Made by a program: the position numbers and the translations under genes. This document shows, piece after piece, positions 13,500-26,514 of a DNA stretch of 64,000 bases. Source of the DNA: Molanna angustata (Eukaryota > Arthropoda > Insecta > Trichoptera > Molannidae); assembly GCA_963576475.1 (NCBI GenBank), contig OY754977.1, positions 16,936,033 to 17,000,032 on the forward strand, read 5' to 3'. The notes under the pieces were generated by a model that saw only the letters and a list, made by a program, of their open reading frames with translations, did no database searches and was not told where the DNA came from. Each line of letters begins with the position of its first letter. Positions within the stretch are counted from its first letter, which is position 1.

Positions 13500-13735
13500 A
13501 CTTTACGTGTCCGGCTGTTTTATACCCTACCACTTCAATATGCGGCGATTGCTATCGCCTTGTCGTTTGCCATAATCAGGTCTCCAGGGGTGTATCCTTC
13601 CCCCATAAGTAGGCATACCAGAAGGTGACTCTCATCCTGGGATACGCCGCAGTCACATATATATTCAGACAGGTACCCCCAGTTTGCGTAATTCACTCTA
13701 TATCGTGTGACACCAACCCTTAGTCTAACAGTAAA
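13500..13735 (-). pseudogene. LINE ORF2 C-terminal zinc-motif fragment
   Basis: The minus strand reads LRVGVTRYRVNYANWGYLSE, YICDCGVSQDESHLLVC and GEGYTPGDLIMANDKAIAIA, ending near 13510. The CDCG...HLLVC zinc motif followed by ANDKAIAxAxYW is the C-terminus of a common insect LINE ORF2. Only this end is kept, and it abuts a different LINE fragment in the opposite orientation at about 13735. Confidence 0.7.
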
Positions 13736-14095
13736 TAAAATTGAAGCATTCGAAATATGGCTATGCAAAAGGTTGATGCGCATCTCATGGGTAGACAGAG
13801 CCTCCAATGAAACAGCTCTAAATATTATGGAGAAAGAGAGGGATCTGCTAACCACTGTTAAGAGACGCAAAGCCTCATATTTTGGTAACATATTCCGTGG
13901 TTACAGATATGGCCTTCTACAACTTGTAATGTAGGGAAAGATAGAGAGAAGACGGATTATGGGGTGTAAAAGAATATCGAGGCTTAAAAATCGTTCAGGA
14001 TTCCGGATGCAGCGTCTATAATAAGGTTGGCACAGGATCGGGATAAGATTGGTGTGACGGTCGCCAACCTCCGTTAGGAGTAGCGCAAGAAGATG
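13736..14095 (+). pseudogene. LINE endonuclease-RT C-terminal fragment
   Basis: The plus strand reads KIEAFEIWLCKRLMRISWVD, then SNETALNIMEKERDLLTTVK and RRKASYFGNIFRG. It then continues across stops as GKIERRRIMGCKRISRLKN. This is the familiar RMLRISWxD...KRRKxxYFGHIxRG...GKxEGxRxxGRxRxSWLKN tail of insect 'endonuclease-reverse transcriptase' LINEs. Multiple stops show old decay. Confidence 0.75.
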
Positions 14096-14299
14096 AAGTG
14101 GTTTGCTATAGACGTCACTAGGCACTGGCAGTAGACTATCTGGATGCGTTGCTGACATTATAGAAGAAAAAGTTTGTGCAAGGAACATCATTCTGTTGGA
14201 AATCACGACTCTTAGTAATGAGCAAATTAAGCTGAGAGAAAGAGAAAGAAATTCTACTTATTACAAGACTTTATATAATAAATTAAGTGCTGTTGGAGT

Positions 14300-14475
14300 G
14301 GACACAGAGGCGATAAAATATCACAAGGGCCATCTAACAGATGGATGGACGACATCAAAAGATTCGTTAGACCCCAGTGGATGGGAAACGATCAGGAACG
14401 GGAGGAGTGGAGTAGGAGATAGACAATCTATTTCCTGCAATGGGTAAACGCGTGTTTTAGATGATGATGAAATTG
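14300..14475 (+). pseudogene. Decayed LINE 3' end with GAT tail
   Basis: One frame gives RWMDDIKRFVRPQWMGNDQE and then, across a stop, FLQWVNACF. These are recognisable remains of the RWxDDIxxxxGxxWMRxAQDRxxW...QW C-terminus of an RTE-like LINE. It closes with the short tail GATGATGATGA at 14461-14471. Confidence 0.65.
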
Positions 14476-15126
14476 AATTTGAAGAAATCTTTAAATTAAT
14501 GTAGCTTTTATATCAAAACATTGTAAAATATAGTGATTTGTGGCACATAAAAACAGTCATTTTTACTCTCTAACATCAGCAAAAAGGCTTTATTTTATAA
14601 ATCTATGAGCCGGTGCTTCCATAGTATAGAATTGGCCCAGAAAGACGAGAATATAATGGACAGATAGGCGTGCAAATATAAATCAACCGTATACCACCGA
14701 CCGGCTGTTTCCATTTCGTAGAAAATAATACTCGAGTATTTTGTCCATGTAGCAAGAAATATTATGGCAAGCGTCTGGATAATTTACTGGTAGTGATATT
14801 GGGAGTATGGAAGGTCAACAACCTGGAGGACATTATTCATTGATGACGATAACGTCACAATGGGAAATAAACACATTGTAACAGTAAAAACAATTGGAAA
14901 GTAATATTAATAAAAGTTTGTCAAAGATAGCGACAGACTCAATGTGCAGATATTTTATTATGTTTCAAATAATAGTGAAAGCAATGAAACAGTTAAAGTA
15001 CAGAAGTTAGGTACCTACATATCTTGCTCAGCGTTTTGATATAAATGATAGATGGTAATCTCCAATAGTCTATAAACAGCAAAATAATCAATTTTTTTAT
15101 ATTGTAGAATAATTTATAGCGTCAAT
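14476..15126. other. No gene recognised
   Basis: No domain, RNA or clear repeat was recognised in this stretch. Confidence 0.45.
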
Positions 15127-15270
15127 ACTTACTTTCCGTGTCCGGAACACCATCATATTGGTTGGTGCTCCGGTGGTGGAAGGATTGGCCGGCATTCTGC
15201 CGTTTCCAGGGACGCCCGATTGCTTTTCCGAAGTTGAAAACTCAATCTACGTGGAGGCTCCTTCCGTGTC

Positions 15271-15470
15271 NNNNNNNNNNNNNNNNNNNNNNNNNNNNNN
15301 NNNNNNNNNNNNNNNNNNNNNNNNNNNNNNNNNNNNNNNNNNNNNNNNNNNNNNNNNNNNNNNNNNNNNNNNNNNNNNNNNNNNNNNNNNNNNNNNNNNN
15401 NNNNNNNNNNNNNNNNNNNNNNNNNNNNNNNNNNNNNNNNNNNNNNNNNNNNNNNNNNNNNNNNNNNNNN
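15271..15470. other. Assembly gap, 200 N
   Basis: Exactly 200 N, which looks like a scaffolding placeholder rather than a measured length. Any frame drawn across it is not real. The left flank is unplaced; its CCGTGTCCGG near 15137 resembles the 3' edge of the LINE fragment at 13509. The right flank opens inside a Penelope-like polyprotein. Confidence 0.98.
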
Positions 15471-16379
15471 ATATCGGACGAGGAAAATATTAACCAAGAA
15501 ATAAGTAGCCTCAAGAAAGCTCTCCTTGCTAACGGATATCATAACAATACTATAAATAGAGCAATTAAAAAGGATCAAACAGTAAAAAAGACAGAAAAAG
15601 ATAAAGAAGAAATACGCGGGTTGGCGATACTTCCATACGTCAGTGGGTCTACGGATAAAATATGTCGAGTACTAAAAAAGTATAAAATTAAAACTGTTTT
15701 TAAAACAGACAGAAAAATCTCGTCTTTTTTACGACCGACCAAAGACAGTATACCGTTAGAGTCACACGGTATATACGAGATCCCCTGCGGTACGTGCGAA
15801 AAAACTTACATCGGTCGCACAAACAGAAAAGTATCAGCACGCGTAGCCGAACACCGCCTAGACGTAAAACAAAATAAATCGACGTCAACACTGGCGAATC
15901 ATGTGATGACAGAAGGCCACAAAATAGACTTTGATGCAGCAAAGACTCTTGTCCGTTTAAATAACGAGATTAATAGAGTATATAGAGAAGCCATCGAAAT
16001 AGAAAAACGGCCCTTCGCAATGAACACAAGAGATGATTCTCGTCGTCTACCAGTGGCGTGGAAACCAGTACTTAATTCATATTCAAGTGACCGCGCATGG
16101 TTAAACGAATCAACGCCAATGACGCCAGTGCATACCGCTACAATCGTTCCCCCGCCCTCTGCCCTCCCGCACCTAGCTGTACGGCGATCGACACGCGCAC
16201 ATACCAGCGTGACGTCATACGACGAACGATATACAGCACGGTCACCGAGCTGCAGGGGAGACACCCTCACCATACCACCACTAACAACAGAGCGCGAATC
16301 GACGGTTACTCATGCTCACACCGCCACCCCTCCCACACGCCGCATCACACGCCAATACACCAACACGATACATAAATAG
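15471..16379 (+). pseudogene. Penelope-like polyprotein C-terminus, GIY-YIG endonuclease
   Basis: The frame is open from the gap to a TAG at 16377-16379 (about 302 residues). First comes the post-RT/thumb segment EIRGLAILPYVSGSTDKICR and VLKKYKIKTVFKT. Then comes a GIY-YIG nuclease: HGIYEIPCGTCEKTYIGRTN, the Arg in RKVSARVAEHR, and HVMTEGHKIDFDAAKTLVRL, with Glu in AIEIEKRP. This is the diagnostic domain pair of endonuclease-bearing Penelope-like elements. The low-complexity C-terminus is Thr/Pro/His-rich (TPVHTATIVPPPSALPHLA). The N-terminal part, including the RT catalytic YxDD, is missing in the gap, so whether the element is complete cannot be judged. No internal stop is visible. Confidence 0.88.
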
Positions 16380-16447
16380 GAACGCGAAATGCAACGCGGT
16401 GTCAGTCGCACCGTGTCTACGTTTGCGAACCGACCAGCCTCGATAAT

Positions 16448-16497
16448 GACCGATGATATTCGGTTGAAACGTCGGCAAAACCGTCCTTTTCAGGACG
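16448..16497 (+). ncRNA. Structured two-hairpin motif, hammerhead-like
   Basis: Hairpin 1 is 5 bp with loop ATGATATT. The conserved GAAACGTCGG follows, then hairpin 2 (6 bp, loop TTTC). Against the copy at 1088-1140 the stem of hairpin 1 shows two compensatory double changes (A-U to C-G and C-G to U-A), and hairpin 2 differs at several pairs yet stays fully paired. CGATGA...GAAA resembles boxes 1 and 2 of a hammerhead ribozyme with U4 replaced, so cleavage activity is doubtful. Confidence 0.55.
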
Positions 16498-16565
16498 AAA
16501 ACGAGCGGATAGCCCGGAAAAGTAGCTATACATATATCTCTACAATCCGCGAAAATTTATATTTA

Positions 16566-17040
<475 letters not shown>

Positions 17041-17042
17041 TC

Positions 17043-17062
17043 TTCCCCCCCCCCAAAAAAAA
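17043..17062 (-). other. Gypsy polypurine tract
   Basis: The minus strand has a run of ten G followed by GAAG just upstream of the LTR start. This is the expected plus-strand primer position for reverse transcription. Confidence 0.65.
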
Positions 17063-17164
17063 TTATATAAAACAATACTACTAAATTAATATAATTTTTA
17101 TACAAAACAATACTTAATGTAGTACAATTTTTCATCGGCTAATACAATTTTTTTTTCTATATAT

Positions 17165-20100
17165 TTAATCAATAATTGGAACAAGTTTTGTGATATGAAA
17201 AAGGTTTGATTCTGATTTCTTGTGACCTGTATCTATTCTGTATATTGAGTTTGAAATTTTTTCTAAAATTTTATATGGTCCAATTTTTAATTCATCCAAT
17301 TTTTTTCTGTTTAATCGATTTCCGTTTTCAACAAATACAGAGTCTCCGATTTTTAATTCGCATTTTGTCCTGTTTTTGTCGAAATGTTGTTTATTATAAT
17401 TGTGTGATTTTATCGTATTTTTTAAGGCAAGTTTTCGATCTTGGAATAAATCATTAAGTGTTTTTTCCTGTTTTAATTCATCTGGCAAAATAGTAATATT
17501 TTTTCCTTCTAATAAATATTTAGGGGCAAATCCAGTTACTGTGTGTTCTGTTGTGTTATATCTTAGGATACATTCATGTGCTATTGTCGTCCAGGCCAAT
17601 TTTCCTTTCCTTTCATTTACCTTACATCTTATTTTATTAACGATTGTTTGGTTAAGCCTTTCATTCGGGCCATTTGAAAAAGGTGCATTAACTGCGGTGA
17701 AGACAATGGGTATATTCTCATTACTTAAAAAGTTTTTAAAATCTTTTGAATTTATTCCCGGATATTGATCCGATAGAATCATATCCATTTTATTTCCTTG
17801 CATCGTTTTTCGAACAAGGTTTATAAAGAACTTTGACTTTTTGAAGTCAAAATATAGGCATACCTCGTGAAATGATCTACAAGAAGATGTAAGTATGTCT
17901 TTGTAGAACGTGAGCCACCAAATCCACCAATTGTATCTATAGACATTATCTCAAATGGGTAAGTTGCAGGACCTAAATGAGACATAAGTCCAAATTTATA
18001 TTTTCCTCGAGATTTGTTTTTTATGCATATTTCACATTTTTCGCAGATTTTTTAAATATTATCGGTTAAATTTTTTGCTGTGTAGAATGGTATAATTTTA
18101 TTTTGCATTTGTTTTGTTCCTATATGACAGTAAAGATAATGTATATTTTCTATAAATTTTTTACTAAATTCCTCTAATAGTATTATTTTTTCTTTTTTTC
18201 CAATTTTTTTGTAGTATATTTCATCTTTCAATTTTAATTTATTTTTATTATTTTTCAAATCTTCATTATTTTTCTGATCATTTTGTATATCCCCTAGTTT
18301 TATTAAGTTTACGATTCTTAAATTTTCTTCCTGATTTTCATGTGGTTCTAACACCGGATTTCTGCTTAAACAGTCTGCTTCTAAATTGTATTTTCCTGGA
18401 GCGTATATTACTTCAAAGTTAAATTGAGATAGATAATAAGTTAATTCTCCTAGTTCTTCATCTGTTCTGGCTTTTATATTCATTCTTTCTAGTGGTTTAT
18501 GGTCTGAGTATACCGTGAATTTTTTTCCTATGAGCCAATGTTGCCAGTATTTTACTGTCTCCTTTATTGCTAAGCATTCCAAATATATTGCCTTTTTCTT
18601 TTTTTGAGTTTCATTTAATTTTCTCGAAAAGTATGCACATGGTTTTTCTTCTCCATTTTTTTGTGGTTGTTTCAAGACAGCTCCTATGCCCTGTATACTC
18701 GCATCTGTGTAAATATTTATTGGCAAATCTGGATTATATATTGTTAAAATAGGTGTTGAACAAAGTAATGTTTTAATTGTTTCAAATGATTCTTGACATT
18801 TTTCTGACCAAATAAATTTTTGTCCTTTTCTCAACAAATTATGTAAAGGGTCTAAAATAATTGATATTTTTGGCACATATTTAGCATAAAAATTTATTTT
18901 TCCTAAAAATTGGCGCACATTTTTTTGTGTTCTCGGAAGAGGAAATTTTTTTATGGCAATTAAATTATCTTTTAATGGACTTATTGTGTTATTCTTGATT
19001 ATATGGCCTAAATACTTCACCGAATTTTGTGCAAAGTTGCACTTGGAAAATTTCAATCTAAAACCTTCTTTCAAAATTGCTTTTAATAATAATGATAAGT
19101 GATTAATGTGTTCTTCAAATGTTTTTGAAAAAATCAATATATCATCTATATAATTCACTGTGAAATCTGATAGTTTATGTTTCCTTATAATGCTACTTAA
19201 AATTCTTTGGAAAATTGCTGGTGAAGTTTTTAAACCAAATGGTAAACAGGTCCACTGAAAATGACCTTCTTGTGTAACAAATGCTGTTTTTTTTTTCTTC
19301 AATTTTCAAAGGAATAGACCAGAATGCCGAGTTTATGTCCAATGTTGAAAAAAATTTACATTCTCTCGTTTTAACCATTAAATCCTCGATCAATGGGAAA
19401 GGTTGTGACTGAGGAATTATAATTTTATTTAAATCACGAAAATCTATACACAATCTTGATCTTTTTCCGTCTTCTTTTTTATATGCCAAAGTCACCGGTG
19501 CCGCGAAAGGACTATATGACTCTTCTATTAATTTGTTTTTTAACAAATTGGATACCTGTTGTTCTATTTCTTTTTTATCTTCAATAGTGCATCTATACGG
19601 TCTTTTACTACAATATTTATCTATTAATAAATCAATATGTGCTTCATATCCTTTTACCATACCTATATCATATTTATCTTTAGCAAAGAGTGATCTATAA
19701 TTATATATCAATTCATCTATTTTAGACTGTTGCTGGAGGTCTAGATGATTTATTGAAATTTCAAAATTGTCTACTTCTATATGTTCATTAAAGTTTATTT
19801 TATATTCATCATTACTTTCATCCTTTTTCTTTTTTATTATATCCAAATATTTATTATTATTAACATATGAATATTTTTTTTCTTCCATTTCATTACCTGA
19901 GAACCCAGGAATTATTTTTTTATTATTTTCATTATCTACTTTGTCACTCTCGTTTTCTTTTATAAGGCTTATGTATTTTTTTGAGTAATTTCTAATTTTT
20001 CATTTTGCATTAACTTGAAATTTTCTATGCAATCTAATCCAATCAAGAAATCATAATCGAAATTGTCTTTATCCATAGCAAAAACATTTATGTTTTTCTC

Positions 20101-20390
20101 AATATCAAAAATCTTAATCTTTAAGGTTACAATACCCATAGTTTTTTTCACACCATTAATCGTTTTTAAATTAATATTTTTCTTATTATTATTTATTTGA
20201 TTATGTTTCAAGCACAATAATCTCGAACTGATTAAAGATACATTTGATCCTGAGTCATAAATTCCCCAGATTCTTAAAGTATCATTTATTAACAATTTAG
20301 TTTTGATTAATGGTGTAATTATAAGTTTTTTGGATCAATTTCATTTAATTCTGTTTCTAATTCAGAGTTATTAACATTTCTTATATTATA
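17165..20390 (-). pseudogene. Ty3/Gypsy Pol (protease-RT-RNase H-integrase)
   Basis: The minus strand, right to left, encodes four domains. Protease: IYDSGSNVSLIS near 20250. Reverse transcriptase: AAPVTLAYKKEDGKRSRLCI, FSTLDINSAFWSIPL, CLPFGLKTSPAIFQRIL and VNYIDDILIFSKTFEEHI. RNase H: IYTDASIQGIGAVLKQ and YSDHKPLERM. Integrase: an HHCC-type CHIGTKQMQN, MSIDTIGGFGG, LVDHFTRYAYI, SDQYPG and NGPNERLNQTI. This order is that of Ty3/Gypsy. Lesions: frame breaks near 20325, in a homopolymer run near 19290, and near 17810-17860, and a stop at 18052-18054. Gag is absent because the frame runs into (TA)n at 20400. The clade was not assigned. Confidence 0.88.
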
Positions 20391-20393
20391 TTC

Positions 20394-21223
<830 letters not shown>

Positions 21224-21444
21224 ATTTTTTATATATATAATTTTTTTTGTTTTATCTAATTTTCTTAATTCAAATAAATTTGTTTGAATTAAGTATATAT
21301 TGTTTTGATATAAAACATTAAATCTTAATTTGAGAGAATATTATTATCGTTATATATGAAAAAATATTCTTGACTGAAGAAAACTGTTTTTTCTGTGATT
21401 TATTTGGTGTTGTACATACACAATGTTGTAATACTTTGTAATCT

Positions 21445-21540
21445 GGTTGGTTGGAAGAAATTGCCTAGTGGCAATAAGCCCGCCAGTGTACAATTATATT
21501 TGTTTATTTTATGTACAAGAAGATGTTTAAATAAATAAAT
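21445..21540 (+). mobile_element. CR1-like LINE 3' tail
   Basis: GGTTGGTTGGAAGAAATTG, then the hairpin TTGCC-TAGT-GGCAA, AATAAGCCCGCC and an AAATAAATA tail. It is linked to a LINE coding end by the copy at 60125-60545. Confidence 0.75.
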
Positions 21541-21794
21541 ACCTATTATGTACAATGTGTAATGTGGCAATACTTATATGTACTTGGGAAATAGATATAT
21601 GTTATAGGTACATACGTAAATAGGTATATTTTATGCTCATATAAATGGGTAAATTATAAACTTAAGTAAATAGGTACCTTTATATTATACTTGGGTAAAA
21701 AGTTATATTTTATACTTAGGCAAATAGGTTTATTTCATATTAAGGTTAATAGGTAGGTACCTACTTATTTTTTTCTTCGGTCACTAGGTATAAT

Positions 21795-21885
21795 AATAAT
21801 AATATAATAAACACTTCCTTGCACCCTGCGCAAGTGGCGAGTTTATTGCCGTATGGCAATTTCTTCCAACAAACCAGTGTTTCAG
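21795..21885 (-). mobile_element. SINE-B 3' end fragment
   Basis: On the minus strand it reads TTGGAAGAAATTGCCATACG, then GCAATAAACTCGCCACTTGC and GCAGGGTGCAAGGAAGTG, followed by a TTATTATTA-type tail. This matches the 3' half of the SINE at 30990-31205. Confidence 0.7.
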
Positions 21886-21974
21886 GTATATTATATACTT
21901 AGGTAAATAGGTACCTGTATATTATACTTGGGTAAACAGGTATACGTTACGCTTAGGTAAATTACTTACTTGAT

Positions 21975-22320
21975 CCACGTTCGCTCCCAGTGTGGAGCAT
22001 GTGGACGCCACGAAATTTCCCCAAGCCTCTTTATCTTTCGCCAGATGGACAGCTTCATCCCAGCTAAAGCCAGCATCATGCAGGTCCGCAGAGAACGTTA
22101 GCTTGATTGTGAGTTTTGGCCTGCCTCGTCTTCTTGTCCCGTCCGGAATGTAAAAAAAAAAGGCTTGCACAATTAATACTCTCGGGAGACATAATACGAA
22201 ATATGGCCAAGCCAGCTCAATCTGCGGTTCTGGACGACTGAGATGATTAGCTGCTGCGCTGTTCTGGTTCGTACCTACAACTTCGTTGGATACGAAATGG
22301 AACCACATAATCCCCAACAA
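21975..22320 (-). pseudogene. LINE ORF2 C-terminal fragment
   Basis: The minus strand reads PDGTRRRGRPKLTIKLTFSA and DLHDAGFSWDEAVHLAKDKE, then AWGNFVASTCSTLGAN. This is a recognisable LINE C-terminus of the RRRGRPKxxW...DAxxLAxDRxxWRxxV type, inserted into the minisatellite. Confidence 0.7.
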
Positions 22321-22676
22321 CTGTCGAAAAAAATTTAATAGGTTAATAGGTATTTTGTAAACTTATGAAAGTATGTAGGTTTAATTTATTTATAGGCAAA
22401 AAGGTATATTTTTTATTCAAAAAAACGTTTTTGTTCTCATTTCGTATCTGAATGTCTCTGTTATACTTTGCATAAAACGTGTACCTACCCACAATATATT
22501 ATTTTTGAATGTTATAATATTATTTTTTCTCTCTGTTCTTTTTGATTCCATTTAAAAGAATTTGGAAGTGAGAAGAGTCAAAGGAATAATATTATTTTTC
22601 ATTTTCTGACTTAAATTGGAAAGAATATTAGACAATTCAACATTCATATAAAATAAGCGTTACGTCTTTTTTACGT

Positions 22677-22890
22677 CCATTTATAATGACTGAAATAAAA
22701 TGAAATTTTTATTAAAATTGTATCAAAATACAAGTTAAATAATGAAAATAGTTTTTGTCTCAATCGATATTAAAGCCGGATAGATAAATCCATTCATTTA
22801 TAATGACTGAAATAAAGTAAAATTGTATCAAAACACAAATATAAAATCATGAAATATTTTTTATCTGAATCGATATCAAAGCCAGTTAGA
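22677..22890. repeat. Two-copy direct repeat, about 117 bp apart
   Basis: TTTATAATGACTGAAATAAA occurs at about 22680 and 22797. Each copy is followed by AATTGTATCAAAA and later by AATCGATAT(T/C)AAAGCC. It looks like a diverged tandem duplication. Confidence 0.6.
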
Positions 22891-22934
22891 TTATTAATAA
22901 AAAACATATACAATAAAAACTAATAATATATTAA

Positions 22935-23110
22935 TCGATTTTTTTTTAAAGGCTGAATATACGCAAACATTGGATTTTTTTCCCTTGTTGGGAGTAAGGT
23001 GATATTTTTTTGACAACGTAAAGCAACCGATGACAGGCAGTAAGCCCTGTAGGTGTTTTGAGCTCCTAGTTCTTCTATAATATTCTAACTTCGTCTCTAT
23101 TGATATGTAA
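22935..23110. mobile_element. Internally deleted copy of TIR family X
   Basis: The left end ACGCAAACATTGGATTTTTT, CCCTTGTTGGGAGT is joined directly to the right end CCTGTAGGTGTTTTGAGCTC, TTCTATAATATTCTAAC. The left end matches 63205 and 40720; the right end mirrors 2200 and 40780. Confidence 0.6.
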
Positions 23111-23124
23111 AAAAAATTGTCATA

Positions 23125-23300
23125 TATAATTCAGCAATGGGGTTCACCATCCGTTATGAATGTTTCCTTTTTAGGTAAAAGAAGGCTGTGATGGTGTGTG
23201 CGGATGCACGCATATGCTGTGCTTGCTCCTATAAGGTATTGCACACTCGCACACCTGTCGCTGGTTACGCCACGTTGTATGATTATGCCGTGATGGTACG
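23125..23300 (-). repeat. Unclassified repeat (GGGGTTCACCAT family)
   Basis: TGGGGTTCACCATCCGTTAT and a segment with GCACACTCGCACACCTGTCG, CTGGTTACGCCACG resemble 28235-28410, 43985-44055 and 46868-46950. No ends or coding capacity were identified. Confidence 0.45.
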
Positions 23301-23372
23301 TGTAATTATCTCTTAATTTAAGATTGATACACGTAATTAGGTAGGTATATACTATTATAAAAATGTTATTAA

Positions 23373-24055
23373 GGGGGGGACTGCTGCCAACGTACCTATT
23401 TTTCAATTTGATATACCATCATTATTTATAATTAAATCGTTTTGAAAAAAATAATTTAGATAGTTTAGATATTAATAAACAAAACTATACCTTAACTTTT
23501 TGATAATGTTCTGTATAAATTATTGTAGAAAAATAATGGCATACCCCGATTTTCAACGTTTATCATATATTTTTAATAAACTATAAGGCGTAGTTCAATA
23601 TATTTTTTTTTAAATTAAAGAAAACAAAAATATCTAGAAAAATATGATGTGACGTTGGATTAATGCTTCAGGTTTAGTAAATAAACCAAAAAAACATTTA
23701 TTTTCCATTCAGCGCCATTGCGTAATAAAAGTTTTTTTGGTTTATTTACTTAACCTGATGCGTTAATGCAACGTCATATCATATTTTTCCAGGTATTTTG
23801 TTCTTCTTTTATTTATAAAAAAAATATTGTTCTATACCTTATATTTTTTTTAGAAATTCAAGATAAATGTCTAAAATCAGGGTATGCTTATTATTTTCCT
23901 ACAAGAATATATACAGAACATAATCAAAAAGTTAAGGTATATTTCTCTTTATTAATATACAAACTAACTAGGTTATTTTTTTCAAAATGATTCGTTTAGT
24001 AATAATGATGGTATATCAAATTGAAAAAATAGGTACGTTGGCAGCAGTCACCCTC
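23373..24055. mobile_element. 683 bp fold-back element with TTAA TSD
   Basis: The two arms, each about 330 bp, are inverted copies. The left arm starts GGGGGGGACTGCTGCCAACG; the reverse complement of the right starts GAGGGTGACTGCTGCCAACG. Both continue TACCTATTTTT...CAATTTGATATACCATCATT. The arms meet around 23700 (ATTCAGCGCCATTGCG). TTAA flanks both sides (23369-23372, 24056-24059), the target duplication of piggyBac-like elements. No transposase is encoded, so this is non-autonomous. Confidence 0.75.
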
Positions 24056-24059
24056 TTAA

Positions 24060-25465
24060 TTGTACCTGTGTCTTAATAAATTGTGCTATAGATAAATGAA
24101 ATCAGTTTAGGCAGGATTCAAGCGGGTCTACTAATAGTTTTTAAGTCTAATTTAGCCAGACTCAACTCTCTTGACAAATATAGGTATATCTCGCTTAATA
24201 ACGTTCATGCGTCATCTTATACATTCTCATCTAATTTGAAAGTCAAACTTGTTAAACAATTAATAGTGTTTTATATACTTAGCTAACTTTCAGAAATTAT
24301 AAGTGTATTCAAACAGTCGAATATTATTAGTTATTTGAATACAAATATTGTAAATGACAAAAAGTAATAATTAGGTATTTTGTAAACGGAGAATACTTTA
24401 GAGTTCCATCACAAATTTTCTGTGGGTTCAATTGAATTCAAACTTATTCTGAATAACAATATATGTAACATTCATCAAATAACGAGACTTGGTGAAGGTA
24501 TACAAAGTAATTGGTGTAGGTATACAAAAAACATGTGTTATAGTTACTAGACAATATTGTGGAAATGTCAACGTTGTTACAAACGTATTATTTTTTAAAA
24601 CAAGGTATTTGTGTGCTCTTTGTTATTGAAAATAAATATCAAATTCCTTAGATTCTATGGTCTTCGTGAGCCAAGTAGCGCATGAGAAATTCTTCTCAAA
24701 ACCAATTCATATATGAAACATTTTCCGTATATTTATTTTCCTGAAATTATGTGAATATATATTTGTGAAGGACGATTCGATTTTAACAAAATATATAAAC
24801 CTTGCATAAGGATTAATTTGATTAACATTGAAACATCTTTTTGACCGGTGATTTCTAATTTTATTTGGTACATAGGTATTTTATAAACACCAACCACAGC
24901 TCTCAAATATTCATACATATGTAGTTAGGAAAATCTATATAGCACAGAAGAACAACCAGTACAGTTACCTACTTAAAAAGCTCTCTCGTTTGCCCTCCTC
25001 AATTCGATATATGATTCAGTGTAAACATTATAATTTAACCGATGGAGCGACCAGTCAAGTCCACTACAGGATTTTTTATCACTGAAGCTCTACGATCTGC
25101 CCATAGAGGCGGTCCGTCCTTCTACGATCCGTCGTACATGGAGGCTGTGTCCAGAGTTGAATACTGAATACATAACATTAAAACATAGTTAAATTATAAA
25201 TTAACGTATTATTCATACATTGAGACACGTGGGGAATAAATCATAAAATGTTTCTAGTAGTCGATGCTTCCCCCCACTCCCATCCCTACCACTCCCCTTT
25301 CCGATCCTGTTTTCAAAATTGTTAACATCTTGTAATATATTTTAGAATACTTTAATTGGCAACATAAAAATTATCATTGAATGTTTGAATATTTTTTTCT
25401 TACTGGCTGTTGTATTCTATAAAATAATTTTAAAAAATAACGTCAATTGGAAGGGGTGGAAAAGT
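24060..25465. other. No gene recognised
   Basis: AT-rich. A short GC-richer patch at 25030-25160 has no recognisable product. Confidence 0.45.
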
Positions 25466-25469
25466 TAAT

Positions 25470-26150
25470 CCATTTATACAAACTTTTCGAAAGCTTTTGA
25501 CAAGATTCATCATAACACATTAGTACAACATAACCCAGTGTAAAGGTGTGCACAGGGATCTTTTGAGATGGTTGTCTTCATATTATGTGAGAAATCGACT
25601 ACAGGCAGTTGCAATCAATAACTACAGGTTAAATTTCAGGGAATGTATTTCGGGCGTGCCGCAAGGTTCTCGCCTGGGACTATTATTTTTTATTTTCTAT
25701 ATAAATGATGTGTCTAGCTGTTTCCGCTTATCTAACATCCTCGTTTGCGCGGAAGACATGATTTTTTTGAAGAAATTATGCAACCGGTATGATACAATGG
25801 CATTACAAACATATTTGAAGCGGCTTTCCGTATATTGTGTGAAGACCCAATTATTTCTCAAAAATTGCAACATGTAACAATAACACTTTTACGCGCTCTA
25901 AAACCCCAATGTCCTACGATTATACAATGAATGGAGAAAAACTTATTACAAAGTAGGGTATTAAGAAACTCGTGGTTATCTTGGATACTAAGATTCAAAA
26001 ACCAAACTGACAACATTATAGATAAAGCATTTAAAAACATATACAAAAATTTAATTTTCTTGATCAATTTGCAAACCCTCCCCCACACTAAGTAGTGCGC
26101 TTCTTTGGAAGAGAAGAATGAACCCAAATCCTAATAGGTGTTGTCTCCTA
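25470..26150 (+). pseudogene. LINE reverse transcriptase fragment
   Basis: Across several frames the plus strand reads FSKAFDKIHHNTLVQ, then HRDLLRWLSSYYVRNRLQAV, FRECISGVPQGSRLGLLFF and FYINDVSSCFRLSNIL. The catalytic motif is degraded (VCAEDMIF in place of YADD). It continues with decayed DNIIDKAFKNI near 26010. This is the palm region of a CR1/Jockey-type RT with many lesions. Confidence 0.75.
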
Positions 26151-26514
26151 TGAAATAAATATGAATTTGATGTTACGAAGTATTCAAAGAACTGTCCTAA
26201 TACCATTCCACGTATCCATGTGTTCAATCTTTTCGTTTGTCATTCTGACAGAAATGATATTGTTATTTCATGGTTAACAGTAGTAGTACGTTTTGTAAGG
26301 AATTGGAGCAGACGCCAGGGAACATTGCTATTATTATTTATTTTATATTTAATATTTAGGTAAACTGACAAAACAAATATTGGAGTAGAAAACGGGTGAA
26401 ACACTACTAAAAATATTCTTACACCAGACATGAAGGTAACGTTCACATTTCAATACAAATACACCTTGACATTTCACCAATCATTAATCATAGGTAGTTT
26501 CAAGGTTGGTATTT

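Larger units (their letters stand above)
21570..22410. repeat. Degenerate minisatellite, about 25 bp unit
   Basis: Variants of TATTATACTTGGGTAAATAG followed by GTA(C/T) recur at irregular spacing through 21570-21785, 21885-21965 and 22335-22410. They are interrupted by a SINE fragment (about 21795-21885) and a LINE fragment (21975-22320). Confidence 0.65.

Noticed and set aside
15138..16379. A single 413-codon frame including X residues
   Set aside because: It runs through the 200 N gap; only the part right of 15470 is supported.
24733..24918. 61-codon minus-strand frame
   Set aside because: No domain, no conserved context; expected by chance at this base composition.
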